A DNA stretch of 64,000 bases, taken from assembly GCF_008801925.2 (NCBI RefSeq), contig NZ_CP062803.1:2046001-2110000 (forward strand). The letters are read 5' to 3'. Shown here in pieces: positions 17,987 through 27,247 of the stretch (position 1 is its first letter; each line of letters begins with the position of its first letter). The stretch is from Cupriavidus basilensis (GTDB lineage Bacteria > Pseudomonadota > Gammaproteobacteria > Burkholderiales > Burkholderiaceae). Below the pieces are notes generated by a model. It had not been told where the DNA came from and ran no database searches. It was given only the letters and a program-made list of their open reading frames with translations. Both the position numbers and the translations under genes were made by a program.

Positions 17987-18808
17987 CTACCGCCCCGTTT
18001 GCTTCAGGGCCTTGAGCGCCATGTTCTCGACCAGGCGCGGTGCCAGCAGCTTAAGCCACAGCCCAAGCCGGCCCTTGCCGGTCATCACCAGTTCGCGCTT
18101 GCGCGCGGCCATGGCCGCCAGCATCTGGCGCGCGCATTCCTGCGCGCTCATGGCCCCCTCCTCGCGCAGCCGGCTCTCGCCCAGCGGGCGGCCGTCCGGG
18201 CCGAAGCCGTTGATGCGCGTATCGGTCGCCACCACGCCGGGGAACACCACGCACACATCCACGCCAGACCCGCGCAACTCCGCCCGCAGCGCCTCGCAGA
18301 ATCCCGCCAGCGCGAACTTGCTGGCTGAGTAGGCGGTGCGTCCCGGCACGCCGATCTTGCCGGCCAGGCTGGACACAGCCACCATCAGGCCACCGCGCTC
18401 GCGCAGGTGCGGCAGCGCCTCGCGCGTGCACCACATGGCGCCGAAGTAGTTCACGCGCATGACCTGTTCGTAGTAGCTGTAGTCCGATACCTGTTCGAAG
18501 TAGCCGTGGGCGGACACGCCGGCATTATTGACCAGCACGTCGAGCCCGCCATACTGCGCCACCACCGTGGCCACCAGCCGCCTGCAGTCGAACTCGTCGG
18601 ACACATCGACGCGCCACACGCCGACGTCGGCGGCCGGGTGCTGGCGGCGGATGCGCTCCGCCAGCGCCTGCAGCATGTCGACACGGCGCGCCGCCAGCGC
18701 AAGCCGCGCACCCTGCTGCGCCAGCAGCAGGGCCAGTTCGGCGCCAATGCCGTCGGACGCGCCGGTGATCAGCACGACCTTGCCAGTGAATGGAGCAAAG
18801 GCGGCCAT
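17987..18808 (-). CDS. Short-chain dehydrogenase/reductase (DHRS7-like)
   Basis: A 273-residue SDR. Motifs are TGASDGIGAELA (cofactor), NNAGVSAHGYF, VSSLAGKIG and YSASKFALAGF (active-site Tyr/Lys). The Arg in ALAARRVDML after the second strand suggests NADP(H). The last 20-30 residues are basic and hydrophobic, as in membrane-associated family members. Its start is four bases from the stop of the class II aldolase-like gene, so the two are likely co-translated. A 182-bp spacer downstream separates it from the GST gene; I see no gene in it. Confidence 0.87.
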   Translation of the reverse strand: MAAFAPFTGKVVLITGASDGIGAELALLLAQQGARLALAARRVDMLQALAERIRRQHPAADVGVWRVDVSDEFDCRRLVATVVAQYGGLDVLVNNAGVSAHGYFEQVSDYSYYEQVMRVNYFGAMWCTREALPHLRERGGLMVAVSSLAGKIGVPGRTAYSASKFALAGFCEALRAELRGSGVDVCVVFPGVVATDTRINGFGPDGRPLGESRLREEGAMSAQECARQMLAAMAARKRELVMTGKGRLGLWLKLLAPRLVENMALKALKQTGR

Positions 18809-18812
18809 GACT

Positions 18813-19667
18813 TCAATCCAGCAGGTCGGGCTGTTCCTTGACGATGCGGGCGTACAGCGGCTGGAACTGGAACCAGCCCGCCTGCGCGGTGCCGACGATC
18901 GAGTACGCCTGGCGTGCCGCAGCGTCGGAGATCACCTTCAGCGGCGCATTGGTGCGCGCGGCGGCGGCCTCGGCCAGCAACTGCACCTGGCACGAGCGCT
19001 CCATGGTGATGAACCACCAGGCAGCTTCGTCCACCGTCTTGCCCACCGTCAGCAGGCCATGGTTCTGCAGGATCGCGGCCTTGTTGCTGCCCAGCGCGTT
19101 GGCGATGCGCTGGCCTTCGTCCAGTTCCACCACCACGCCGCCGAAATCGTCATAGAGGGCATGGTCGTTGTAGAAGGCGCACACGTCCTGCGTCAGCGGG
19201 TCGAGCGTGCGGCCCAGCGTGGACCAGGCGCGGCCATAGGTGCTGTGCGAGTGCGCGGCGGCGACCGCGTCTTCTCGGGTCTGGTGCACGCGCGAATGGA
19301 TGGCGAAGGCCGCGGCGTTGACCGGGTAATCGCCTTCCACCACGTCGCCATGGTGATCGCAGCGGATCAGGTTGGACACCTTGACCTGACTGAAATGCAC
19401 GCCGAACGGGTTGACCCAGAACGTATCCGGGAACTCGGGATCGCGCGCGGTGATGTGGCCGGCCACGCCTTCGTCGAAGCCGAACTTGGAAAACAGACGG
19501 AAAGCCGCGGCGAGCCGCTGTTTGCGGTGCAGGCGCTCCTCCGCCGGCGTATCGAACTTCGGCGGACGCGGCAGTACGCGGTACTTGGCCTTGACCTCTT
19601 CGGACAGGCCGGCGGCCATTTCGTCCTGGTCGGCCTGGGGCCTGGTGCTTGCTGCAGGGGCGTTCAT
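18813..19667 (-). CDS. Class II aldolase/adducin domain protein
   Basis: A 284-residue protein with the class II aldolase/adducin fold: GVAGHITARDPEFPD, the metal motif HSHSTYGRAWS (two His), and NHGLLTVGKTVDEAAWW with a third His. Bacterial members of this length, with a 30-residue N-terminal extension, are common next to fatty-acid or aromatic degradation genes, and most have no assigned reaction. ATG 19667 has a strong AAGGAGACTCCCC site. Immediately downstream lies the DHRS7-like SDR. Aldol cleavage or decarboxylation of a hydroxy-keto substrate is a possible role, not demonstrated. Confidence 0.85.
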   Translation of the reverse strand: MNAPAASTRPQADQDEMAAGLSEEVKAKYRVLPRPPKFDTPAEERLHRKQRLAAAFRLFSKFGFDEGVAGHITARDPEFPDTFWVNPFGVHFSQVKVSNLIRCDHHGDVVEGDYPVNAAAFAIHSRVHQTREDAVAAAHSHSTYGRAWSTLGRTLDPLTQDVCAFYNDHALYDDFGGVVVELDEGQRIANALGSNKAAILQNHGLLTVGKTVDEAAWWFITMERSCQVQLLAEAAAARTNAPLKVISDAAARQAYSIVGTAQAGWFQFQPLYARIVKEQPDLLD

Positions 19668-19732
19668 GGGGAGTCTCCTTGTTTTACCGCTGCCGCGCGC
19701 AGGCATCGAAACGGCGCGCGGCAGCTATGGAC

Positions 19733-20743
19733 TTAAACCAGCTTGACCAGTTGCTTGCCGAAATTCTTGCCCTTGAGCAGGCCCATGAACGCTTCCGGCG
19801 CGCTCGCCAGGCCTTGCGCGATGCTCTCGCGGAACTTGAGCTTGCCTTGCGCCACCGCGGTGCCCAGCTCTTGCAACGCTTGCGGCCACACGTCCATGTG
19901 CTCGGACACGATGAAGCCTTCCACGGTCAGGCGCGACACCAGAATCAGCTGCGGGTTCTTCAGCGGCATCGGCTGGCCATCGTAGCCGGCGATCATGCCG
20001 CAGATGGCGATGCGGCCAAAGGCGTTCATGCGGGCCAGCACGGTGTCGAGGATCTCGCCGCCGACGTTCTCGAAGTAGCCATCCACGCCATCCGGGGTGG
20101 CTTCCTTGAACATCGTGTACAGCGCCTTGCTGTCCTTGGCCGCCTTGTAGTCAACACAGGCATCGAAGCCGAGTTCATTGACCACGTAGTCGCACTTGTC
20201 CTTGCCGCCAGCAAAGCCGACCACGCGGCAGCCCTGGAGCTTGGCCAGCTGGCCCACCACGCTGCCGACCGCGCCGGAGGCCGCGCTCACCACGATGGTC
20301 TTGCCGGCCTTCGGCTGGATGATCTTGTTCAGGCCATACCAGGCCGTGACGCCAGGCATGCCGACCGAGCCGAGGTAGGCCGACAGCGGAATATGGGTGG
20401 TATCGACCTTCTGGATACCGAGGCCATTGGTGACGCCCATTTCCTGCCAGCCGAACATGCCGACCACCTTGTCGCCGACTGCGTACTTGGGGTTCTTCGT
20501 CGCCACGATCTCGCCAACCGTGCCGCCGATCATCACGTCGCCCAGCGGCTGCGGGGTCGCGTACGACTTACCTTCGTTCATGCGGCCGCGCATATACGGA
20601 TCGAGCGACAGGAAATGATTGCGGACCAGCACCTCGCCTTCGCCGATCTCGGGCACAGGCACTTCTTCCAGGCGGAAGTTGTCAGGGGTCACGGCGCCGG
20701 TGGGACGCGATGCCAGGACGATGCGCTTGTAGGTGTTCGACAT
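19733..20743 (-). CDS. NADP-dependent medium-chain reductase (curcumin/alkenal reductase-like)
   Basis: A 336-residue zinc-independent MDR enzyme. The N-terminal segment FRLEEVPVPEIGEGEVLVRNHFLSLDPYMRGRM is diagnostic for the CurA/prostaglandin reductase (YncB) branch, and the cofactor site reads AASGAVGSVVGQLAKLQG. These enzymes reduce the double bond of alpha,beta-unsaturated ketones and aldehydes with NADPH. In this neighbourhood it could handle enal or enone side products of lipid oxidation. It is 65 bp upstream of the class II aldolase-like gene in the same orientation. Confidence 0.88.
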   Translation of the reverse strand: MSNTYKRIVLASRPTGAVTPDNFRLEEVPVPEIGEGEVLVRNHFLSLDPYMRGRMNEGKSYATPQPLGDVMIGGTVGEIVATKNPKYAVGDKVVGMFGWQEMGVTNGLGIQKVDTTHIPLSAYLGSVGMPGVTAWYGLNKIIQPKAGKTIVVSAASGAVGSVVGQLAKLQGCRVVGFAGGKDKCDYVVNELGFDACVDYKAAKDSKALYTMFKEATPDGVDGYFENVGGEILDTVLARMNAFGRIAICGMIAGYDGQPMPLKNPQLILVSRLTVEGFIVSEHMDVWPQALQELGTAVAQGKLKFRESIAQGLASAPEAFMGLLKGKNFGKQLVKLV

Positions 20744-20839
20744 GATGGCTTCCTTACAGTGAAATGGACAAGGACACTCGCCCTTTGTCGTTCGTTGCGG
20801 TAGTTGCCGGCTAGCTGGTCAGCTTGCCGGCTTGTTTGG

Positions 20840-22216
20840 TTATTTCATCAATGACAGCGCCAGTGCCCGATACGCGCGATGCGTGACGGGGTCGTTGGCA
20901 CCGTTGGCGGCGATAGGATGCGAGGCGTAGCGCACGATGGTGAGTTCCGCCTTGGGATCGACGTAAATACGCTGGCCGTGGATGCCGCGCGCCTCGAACA
21001 CGCCGTGGTCGTCATTCGAGACCCACCACATCGAGCGGTAGCTCCAGCCGGGCAAGGTCGCATAGCCAGCCTTGGCAAACTTGGCAGGATCGCCGCCGCG
21101 GCGGATGTCCGCCACCACTTCGGCCGGGATGATCTGCTGGCCATTGAAGCGGCCGCCGTTGCGCATGGTCTCGCCAAAGCGGGCCAGGTCGCGCAGCGTG
21201 GTGTTCAGGCCGCCGCCGCCGGACTCGCTGCCGATGCTGTCCACCATGAAGTAGGCATCGTTCTCCGCGCCCATTTTTTGCCAGATGCGCTCGGAAAGCA
21301 GCTTGGCCAGAGACTGCCCGGACACGCGCTTGACGATCCAGGCCAGCACTTCGGCATTGACGGTCTTGTAGGCGAAGGCCTGGTCATGCTCGCCTTCCTT
21401 CTTCAAGGTGGCCAGGAATTCGTAGAACGTCTTGGGTCCAGCATAGCCTGGTTCGAGCGGCATCATGCCGCCGGCGCGGCTGTAGTCCCAGATCTCGGCC
21501 TTGGGGTCGGCGTAGTTCTCGGAGTACTTGACGCCCACCGTCATGTCCATGACTTCGCGCACGGTCGCATCGCCGTAGGCGGTGCCCGCCATCTCCGGCA
21601 GGTAGCGCGTAACGGGCGCGGCGGGGTCCAGCTTGCCGTCCGCCACCAGCATGGCGGCCAGCGTGCCGACGAAGGACTTGGTGACCGACATGGCGATGTG
21701 CGGCGTATGGTCGTCCAGCGCGCCGAAGTACTTCTCATAGACGACCCGGCCCTTGTGCATCACCAGGATGCCGTCGGTATAGGTCAGGCCGAGCATGTCG
21801 CTGAACGTGCGGCGGGTGCCGTCGGCATCGGTAAACGGCACGCCACCGATATCGCGCTCGGCACGCGGCAGCGGCGAAACCGGGCCGCGCCCGTGCCAGA
21901 CCGAGGCTGTCGGGACCAGTTCGCGGATATGCGAAAAGCTCCAGCGCGTGCGCGGGAAGCCGTTGCTGGCAGGGGTGAAGCTGATGATCTTGGCGGCTGC
22001 GGGAGGAAAACCCTGCATCCAGCCCGCCGCAACGGGATCGGTGGCGGCCGCGTCCGGGAACACCGGTGCGGCAGGTGCCGCAACCGGCGCGCCGGCCGAA
22101 GGAACAGGTGCATTCTGGGCTTGGCCCGGCTGATACATGGCAAGGGCTCCTGCGCCGAAGGCGGCGAGCACGGTCAGTTTCAATCGCCGCGTGGCGGCAA
22201 TCCGTTCAAACAGCAT
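20840..22216 (-). CDS. Secreted serine hydrolase, beta-lactamase class C family
   Basis: A 458-residue protein with an N-terminal signal-like segment (LKLTVLAAFGAGALAMYQ) and a Pro/Ala-rich linker up to residue 60. The nucleophile motif SVTK is at residues 177-180 (HIAMSVTKSFVGTLA); YSENYAD and HGQRIY occupy the positions of the second and third motifs. The family includes EstB-type esterases, 6-aminohexanoate-oligomer hydrolase and penicillin-binding-protein relatives. Its place between a reductase and a thioesterase gene suggests an extracytoplasmic ester or amide hydrolase feeding the cluster rather than antibiotic resistance. Confidence 0.87.
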   Translation of the reverse strand: MLFERIAATRRLKLTVLAAFGAGALAMYQPGQAQNAPVPSAGAPVAAPAAPVFPDAAATDPVAAGWMQGFPPAAAKIISFTPASNGFPRTRWSFSHIRELVPTASVWHGRGPVSPLPRAERDIGGVPFTDADGTRRTFSDMLGLTYTDGILVMHKGRVVYEKYFGALDDHTPHIAMSVTKSFVGTLAAMLVADGKLDPAAPVTRYLPEMAGTAYGDATVREVMDMTVGVKYSENYADPKAEIWDYSRAGGMMPLEPGYAGPKTFYEFLATLKKEGEHDQAFAYKTVNAEVLAWIVKRVSGQSLAKLLSERIWQKMGAENDAYFMVDSIGSESGGGGLNTTLRDLARFGETMRNGGRFNGQQIIPAEVVADIRRGGDPAKFAKAGYATLPGWSYRSMWWVSNDDHGVFEARGIHGQRIYVDPKAELTIVRYASHPIAANGANDPVTHRAYRALALSLMK

Positions 22217-22333
22217 CTTGTCTCCATTTTTTGTTTTACAGCTGCTGCGCGCCGCCGGCTCCGGTGACCCTGCCGGTCTTGTGGCTAATATTCCGTCCCT
22301 ATCCCTTCCCGATCCCTTCCCTGTCCCGCGGCC

Positions 22334-22777
22334 TCAGCCGTCCGCGCCGGTGTCCGAAGCACCGCCTGCCGACCGCTGCGGCGGCACGCGCTTGACGAAC
22401 TTGAACGTGCCCGACCCGCGCGACACGGTCTTGCCATCGGCGTCGACGATCTCCGCCTCGCAAAAGGCCATGGTGCTGGTACGGTGCACGCACTGGCCGC
22501 GCGCAATAAGCTTGCCGCGACCAGGCGCCATGAAACTGGTCTTCATCTCGATGGTCACCACTCCGCGGCCATCGGGATCGGCGGCGCGGCCGGCGATGGC
22601 CATGGCCACGTCGAGCAGCGTCATCAGCACGCCGCCATGGGCCATGTCCCAGCTGTTCTGGTGACGCGTTTCCAGCGCCAGTTCGATCTCGCTGCCCGCC
22701 TTGTCCATGCGGGTGCATTGCACGCCGAGATCGGCAAGGAAGGGAATCTTGAGGGGAAATCCGTTGGTTTGGGTCAT
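22334..22777 (-). CDS. PaaI-family hotdog thioesterase
   Basis: A 147-residue hotdog protein. The active-site segment HQNSWDMAHGGVLMTLLDVAMAIAG contains the HGG and the downstream Asp typical of PaaI/YdiI thioesterases, which hydrolyse acyl-CoA as tetramers. ATG 22777 is used; 24 further upstream codons are open but not conserved. It lies between the serine hydrolase and an SDR in the same direction. It probably releases CoA from dead-end or slowly oxidised acyl-CoAs. Confidence 0.86.
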   Translation of the reverse strand: MTQTNGFPLKIPFLADLGVQCTRMDKAGSEIELALETRHQNSWDMAHGGVLMTLLDVAMAIAGRAADPDGRGVVTIEMKTSFMAPGRGKLIARGQCVHRTSTMAFCEAEIVDADGKTVSRGSGTFKFVKRVPPQRSAGGASDTGADG

Positions 22778-22868
22778 AGTTGCTAGTGTGGCGAAGACGG
22801 TACGGCTGGCAGGCCGGCAAGGCGAAACGCCTCGCCCTGCATGAGCCAACCGTGTTGGAGCATGGACT

Positions 22869-23651
22869 TTATACCGCGCTCACGCCGCCATCCACCGCCA
22901 GCACCTGGCCGGTGATGTGCTTACCGGCGGCGCTGGCGAACAGCAGCGCCGCGCCCTTCAGGTCTTCGTCGTCACCCAGCCGGTGCAGCGGCACCGACGC
23001 GCACATGGCATCCACCCCAAGGCGGTCCAGCGAGCCCTGCGTCATCTTCGAGGGGAAGAAGCCCGGCGCCAGCGCGTTCACCGTGATATTGTGCTCGCCC
23101 CACTCGGCCGCCAGCGTGCGGGTGAAATTCACCACCGCACCCTTGGAGGTGTTGTAGGCAATGGTTTCCATCGATCCCGGCGGGTTGCCCGCCAGGCCGG
23201 CGATGGAGGCCACGTTGATGATGCGGCCATAGCGGCGCGGAATCATCGACAGCTTGCCGATGCGCTGCGACAGCAGGAACACGCCGCGGATATTCAGGTT
23301 CATCACCTTGTCCCACGCTGCCACCGGGTGATCTTCGGCAGGCGCGCCCCAGGTGGCGCCGGCATTGTTGACCAGGATGTCGATATGGCCCAGCTTGGCC
23401 AGTGCCTCGTCGGCCAGGCGCACGATATCCGCATCGCGCGCGCCGTCGGCGGCGATCCACTCGGCATCGATGCCAAGCGCCTTGAGGTGAGCTTGCGCCG
23501 CTTGCAGCTCATCGGCCTTGCGCGCCGACAGCACGATGCGCGCGCCCTGCTCGCCAAGCGCTTCGGCAATCTGCAGGCCAAGCCCGCGCGAGCCGCCGGT
23601 GATCAGCGCCGTCCTGCCCTTCAGGTCGAACAATTGCTGGATGGTGTTCAT
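22869..23651 (-). CDS. Short-chain dehydrogenase/reductase, FabG-like
   Basis: A 260-residue classical SDR. Motifs: TGGSRGLGLQIAEALG, NNAGATWG, NVASIAGLAG and YNTSKGAVVNF. The Arg in LSARKADELQ suggests NADP(H). It reads as a 3-oxoacyl- or gluconate-5-dehydrogenase-like reductase. Placement 71 bp downstream of the acyl-CoA dehydrogenase suggests a 3-hydroxyacyl/3-oxoacyl conversion. Substrate not certain. Confidence 0.87.
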   Translation of the reverse strand: MNTIQQLFDLKGRTALITGGSRGLGLQIAEALGEQGARIVLSARKADELQAAQAHLKALGIDAEWIAADGARDADIVRLADEALAKLGHIDILVNNAGATWGAPAEDHPVAAWDKVMNLNIRGVFLLSQRIGKLSMIPRRYGRIINVASIAGLAGNPPGSMETIAYNTSKGAVVNFTRTLAAEWGEHNITVNALAPGFFPSKMTQGSLDRLGVDAMCASVPLHRLGDDEDLKGAALLFASAAGKHITGQVLAVDGGVSAV

Positions 23652-23722
23652 GGTGTCTCCCGATTTGGTGTGGGGCGCGCGCAGATCGGTGCGCGCGCTC
23701 GTTCATCTTGCTTGGATGCCGC

Positions 23723-25573
23723 TCAGAACCAGGCGTCCTGCATGTCCAGCGTGGTGCGGTCGAGCGAGGCCAGCAGGTCGAGCTGCGGGCCCACCTTGGG
23801 CAACTCCCAGCGGAAGAAGTACGCCGCCGCAGCCAGCTTGCCGCGATAGAAGTCCTGGTCTTCCTGGCTCTTGGCTCCCGCCAGTGCGGCCTGCGCCACC
23901 AGTTCCTGCTCCAGCCACGTCCACGACAGCACGACATGGCCGAAGGCTTCCAGGTAGACCGAGGCGTTGGCCAGCGTCACCGTGGCGTCGCCCGCCGCCC
24001 ACAGCGACTGCGTGACTTGCGCCACGCGCGTGACGGCGGCGCCCAGCGCCTTGGCGTGGCTGCCCAGCGCGGCATCGCCGCTGGCCAGGGCGCGGCCGAT
24101 GGTGGCCTGGATCTCTTCGCCCAGCACCTTGAAGGCCGCGCCGTCCTTCATCACCACCTTGCGGCCCAGCAAGTCCAGGCCCTGGATGCCGTGCGTGCCT
24201 TCATGGATCGGGTTGAGGCGGTTGTCGCGGTAGAACTGCTCGACGTTGTACTCGCGGGTGTAGCCGTAGCCGCCATGCACCTGGATGGCCAGGTTGTTGG
24301 CTTCCAGGCACCACTGCGACGGCCAGCTCTTGGCGATCGGCGTGAGGATATCGAGCAGCAGTGCCAGGCGTTCATGCTCGGCCCCCTGCGCCGCACGCTC
24401 CTGGTCCACCAGCTGCGCGCAATACAGGTTGAGCGCCAGCCCGCCTTCCACATAGCTCTTCTGCGCCAGCAGCATGCGCCGGATATCCGCATGCTCCACC
24501 AGCCGCACCTGCGGGCTGGCCGGATCCTTGCCGCCGGGGCCGATCGGGCGGCCTTGCGGGCGGTTGCGCGCGTAATCGACCGAATGCAGGTAGCCGGTAT
24601 AGCCCAGCATGACCGCGCCCAGGCCCACGCCGATGCGGGCCTCGTTCATCATATGGAACATGCAGGCCAGGCCCTTGTGGGCCTCGCCCACCAGGTAACC
24701 AATGGCCCCCGCCTTGCCGCCCGGCTTGTACTTCATGCCTTCGCCGAAGTTCAGCAGGCAGTTGGTGGTGCCGCGATAGCCCATCTTGTGGTTCAGGCCG
24801 GCCAGCACCACGTCGTTGTGCTCGCCCAGGCTGCCGTCGGCGTTGACCAGGTATTTCGGCACGATAAACAGCGAGATGCCCTTCACGCCCGGGATCAGCT
24901 TGCCGTCCGGGCCGGGGATCTTGGCCAGCACGAGGTGGACGATATTGTCGGAGAGCTCATGCTCGCCGGCCGAAATCCACATCTTGTTGCCGCGCAGGCG
25001 GTATTGCTGGCCGAGCGGCGATTCGCCCTCGTAGTCGGCGCGCGTGGTGATGTCGGACAGCGACGAGCCGGCCTGCGGCTCGGACAGGCACATGGTGCCG
25101 AAAAAGCGGCCTTCCATCTCCGGCTTGACGAAGGTCTCCACCTGCGCCGGCGTGCCATGCGTGAGCAGCAGGTTGGCGTTGCCGATGGTCAGGAAGGGAT
25201 AGGAACTGGTGCCGACGTTGGCGCCCTTGAAGTAGGCAAAGCCGGCCTTCTCCACCACCACGGGCAGCTGCATGCCGCCGATGTCGTAGTCCTGCCCGGC
25301 GGCCATCAGCCCGGCCTCGCAGAAGGCCTTCAGCGCGGTCTTGACCTCGGGGATGATGCTGACGGTCTCACCGTCGAAATGCGGCTCTTGCTGGTCGTTC
25401 TTCTTGTTATGCGGCGCGAACAGGTCGGCAGCGATCTTCTCGCAGGTATCGAGCGCGGCGTCGAAGGTCTCGCGGGAATGGTCGGCGTAGCGCGGAATGC
25501 GGGTCAGCCCCTCGACCTTGAGCCATTCGTACAGCACGAAGTTCAGGTCACGGCGGGAAAGGATCAGCGACAT
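23723..25573 (-). CDS. Acyl-CoA dehydrogenase, long (DmdC-like) form
   Basis: A 616-residue FAD enzyme, longer than the usual 380 because of an N-terminal extension and a C-terminal helical domain; this is the architecture of the DmdC-like class. Visible are TMCLSEPQAGSSLSDI (FAD/substrate region), LGYTGYLHSVDYARNRPQGR, GGYGYTREYNVEQFYRD and NPIHEGTHGIQGLDLLGRK with the catalytic-base Glu. It introduces the C2-C3 double bond of an acyl-CoA. It is followed by the SDR and preceded by the thioesterase remnant and thiolase, as expected of a beta-oxidation unit. Chain-length preference cannot be read. Confidence 0.92.
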   Translation of the reverse strand: MSLILSRRDLNFVLYEWLKVEGLTRIPRYADHSRETFDAALDTCEKIAADLFAPHNKKNDQQEPHFDGETVSIIPEVKTALKAFCEAGLMAAGQDYDIGGMQLPVVVEKAGFAYFKGANVGTSSYPFLTIGNANLLLTHGTPAQVETFVKPEMEGRFFGTMCLSEPQAGSSLSDITTRADYEGESPLGQQYRLRGNKMWISAGEHELSDNIVHLVLAKIPGPDGKLIPGVKGISLFIVPKYLVNADGSLGEHNDVVLAGLNHKMGYRGTTNCLLNFGEGMKYKPGGKAGAIGYLVGEAHKGLACMFHMMNEARIGVGLGAVMLGYTGYLHSVDYARNRPQGRPIGPGGKDPASPQVRLVEHADIRRMLLAQKSYVEGGLALNLYCAQLVDQERAAQGAEHERLALLLDILTPIAKSWPSQWCLEANNLAIQVHGGYGYTREYNVEQFYRDNRLNPIHEGTHGIQGLDLLGRKVVMKDGAAFKVLGEEIQATIGRALASGDAALGSHAKALGAAVTRVAQVTQSLWAAGDATVTLANASVYLEAFGHVVLSWTWLEQELVAQAALAGAKSQEDQDFYRGKLAAAAYFFRWELPKVGPQLDLLASLDRTTLDMQDAWF

Positions 25574-25713
25574 GGCAGGAAACGGCTCCCAGACTGAAAG
25601 GGAAAATCAAAGATGCGCGACCCGTCGGCTGCATCAACTGCAAGCCTCGCGGCGGGGATCGTCGCTGTCTCCACGACGGCGCGCTCTCATGGCGCACCGC
25701 GAATTCTGTATCT

Positions 25714-25935
25714 CTAAATGGCGCGGGGAAAGAAAAAGGCGCTCTCGCGCCCGTCTCTTGCCTGCCGTACCTGACTGCCTTCGCCCAGGCGGGCGATCAG
25801 CGTGTCGCCGATCGCTGGACGCAGGCAGTTGATCATGCACTCGGAGGTCGCCACCGGCGCCGCCAGCGCGGCGCCGGCCAGCACCTTCCGGCCACGGGCC
25901 AGCATCGGGTCGGCCGGATCGCGCACGGTACCGTG
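25714..25935 (-). pseudogene. Remnant of a hotdog (PaaI-like) thioesterase gene
   Basis: Between the acyl-CoA dehydrogenase and thiolase genes a minus-strand frame encodes about 70 residues including ECMINCLRPAIGDTLIAR, which matches the conserved strand of PaaI-type thioesterases (typically -INFLRPAIGDTLIAR-). There is no upstream half, no HGG active site and no start with a ribosome site, and the reading soon runs into an unrelated tail and a stop. I infer a decayed or internally deleted gene, though it could also be a chance fragment. The remaining DNA from 25574 to 25713 shows nothing recognisable. Confidence 0.5.
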
Positions 25936-25940
25936 CTGCC

Positions 25941-27119
25941 TCAGAAGACTTCGAACAGGCCGGCAGCACCCTGGCCGCCGCCGATGCACATGGTCACCAC
26001 CACGTACTTCGCGCCACGGCGCTTGCCTTCGATCAGCGCGTGGCCGACCAGGCGAGCGCCCGACACGCCATAGGGATGGCCCACCGCGATGGCGCCGCCA
26101 TTGACGTTCAGGCGGTCCATGGGGATGCCCAGGGTGTCGGCGCAGTACAGCACCTGCACGGCGAAGGCTTCGTTCAGCTCCCACAGGCCGATGTCGGCAA
26201 CCGTCAGGCCGGCCTTCTTCAGCAGCTTGGGCACCGCGAACACCGGGCCGATGCCCATTTCGTCAGGCTCGCAGCCGGCCACGGCAAAGCCGCGGAACGC
26301 GCCCAGCGGCTGCAGGCCGCGGGCCTCGGCCACCTTCGAATCCATGACCACGACCGCCGAGGCACCATCGGAGAACTGCGATGCATTGCCTGCCGAGACC
26401 ACGCCGCCGGGCATGGCGGTGCGGATCTTCGACACGGCTTCCAGCGTGGTATCGCCGCGGATGCCTTCGTCGGCCGAGACCGTGACTTCCTTGGTCATCA
26501 GCTGGCCGGTTGCCTTGTCGGCCACGCCGGCGAGCACCGTGATCGGCACGATTTCATCGTTGAACTTGCCGGCTTCCAGGGCGGCGAAGGCGCGCTGCTG
26601 GCTGCGCACGCCGTATTCGTCCTGGCGCTCGCGCGAGATGTTGTAGCGCTTGGCCACGTTCTCGGCGGTTTGCAGCATGTTCCAGTAGATTTCCGGCTTG
26701 TTCTTGGTCAGCCAGTTTTCCTGGATCATGTGGCGGTTCATTTCCTGCTGCACGCAGGAGATGCTCTCCACGCCACCGGCCACGAAGATGTCACCTTCAT
26801 CGGCGATCACGCGTTGCGCGGCCATGGCGATGGTCTGCAGGCCGGACGAGCAGAAACGGTTCACGGTGGCGCCGGGCACGGTAACCGGGCAGCCCGCGCG
26901 CAGCGCGATCTGGCGCGCGATATTGGCGCCGGTGGCGCCTTCCGGGTTGGCACAGCCCATGAGCACGTCTTCCACTTCGCCGGCGTCGATCTTGGCGCGC
27001 GCAATGGCGTGCTGGACCGCATGGCCGCCCAGGGTCGCGCCGTGGGTCATGTTGAAAGCACCCTTCCAGCTTTTGGCCAGGCCGGTACGTGCGGTGGAAA
27101 CGATGACTGCCTCTTTCAT
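25941..27119 (-). CDS. Acetyl-CoA acetyltransferase (thiolase)
   Basis: A 392-residue thiolase. The acyl-accepting Cys is in [12 protein letters not shown] (near residue 87), the His in [16 protein letters not shown] and the second Cys in [17 protein letters not shown] at the C terminus. It cleaves 3-ketoacyl-CoA with CoA, or condenses two acetyl-CoA. The usual GHP(I/L)G motif here has Tyr (GHPYG), as in the FadA-like degradative branch. ATG 27119 follows the spacer after the nicotinamidase gene. Its neighbours, FadB-type protein and acyl-CoA dehydrogenase, argue for beta-oxidation. Confidence 0.93.
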   Translation of the reverse strand: MKEAVIVSTARTGLAKSWKGAFNMTHGATLGGHAVQHAIARAKIDAGEVEDVLMGCANPEGATGANIARQIALRAGCPVTVPGATVNRFCSSGLQTIAMAAQRVIADEGDIFVAGGVESISCVQQEMNRHMIQENWLTKNKPEIYWNMLQTAENVAKRYNISRERQDEYGVRSQQRAFAALEAGKFNDEIVPITVLAGVADKATGQLMTKEVTVSADEGIRGDTTLEAVSKIRTAMPGGVVSAGNASQFSDGASAVVVMDSKVAEARGLQPLGAFRGFAVAGCEPDEMGIGPVFAVPKLLKKAGLTVADIGLWELNEAFAVQVLYCADTLGIPMDRLNVNGGAIAVGHPYGVSGARLVGHALIEGKRRGAKYVVVTMCIGGGQGAAGLFEVF

Positions 27120-27247
27120 GTCTTGCTCCTCGGTATCTCTGGTATCTGGTGACCTGCGGCGTGCGTTCACGTCCGGCAGTGTCATGCAATATGTCGTTGG
27201 CTGGGTTCAGCCGTGTCAGCTCGGGTTGGCTTGGCGATTCTTCGGTT

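Noticed and set aside
20840..22216. A beta-lactamase conferring antibiotic resistance
   Set aside because: The SxxK motif shows the family, but the protein is longer than class C beta-lactamases and lies in a catabolic cluster; a resistance role is unsupported.
23708..25597. A 629-codon plus-strand frame opposite the acyl-CoA dehydrogenase
   Set aside because: Composition is that of an antisense shadow and the opposite strand encodes a complete acyl-CoA dehydrogenase.
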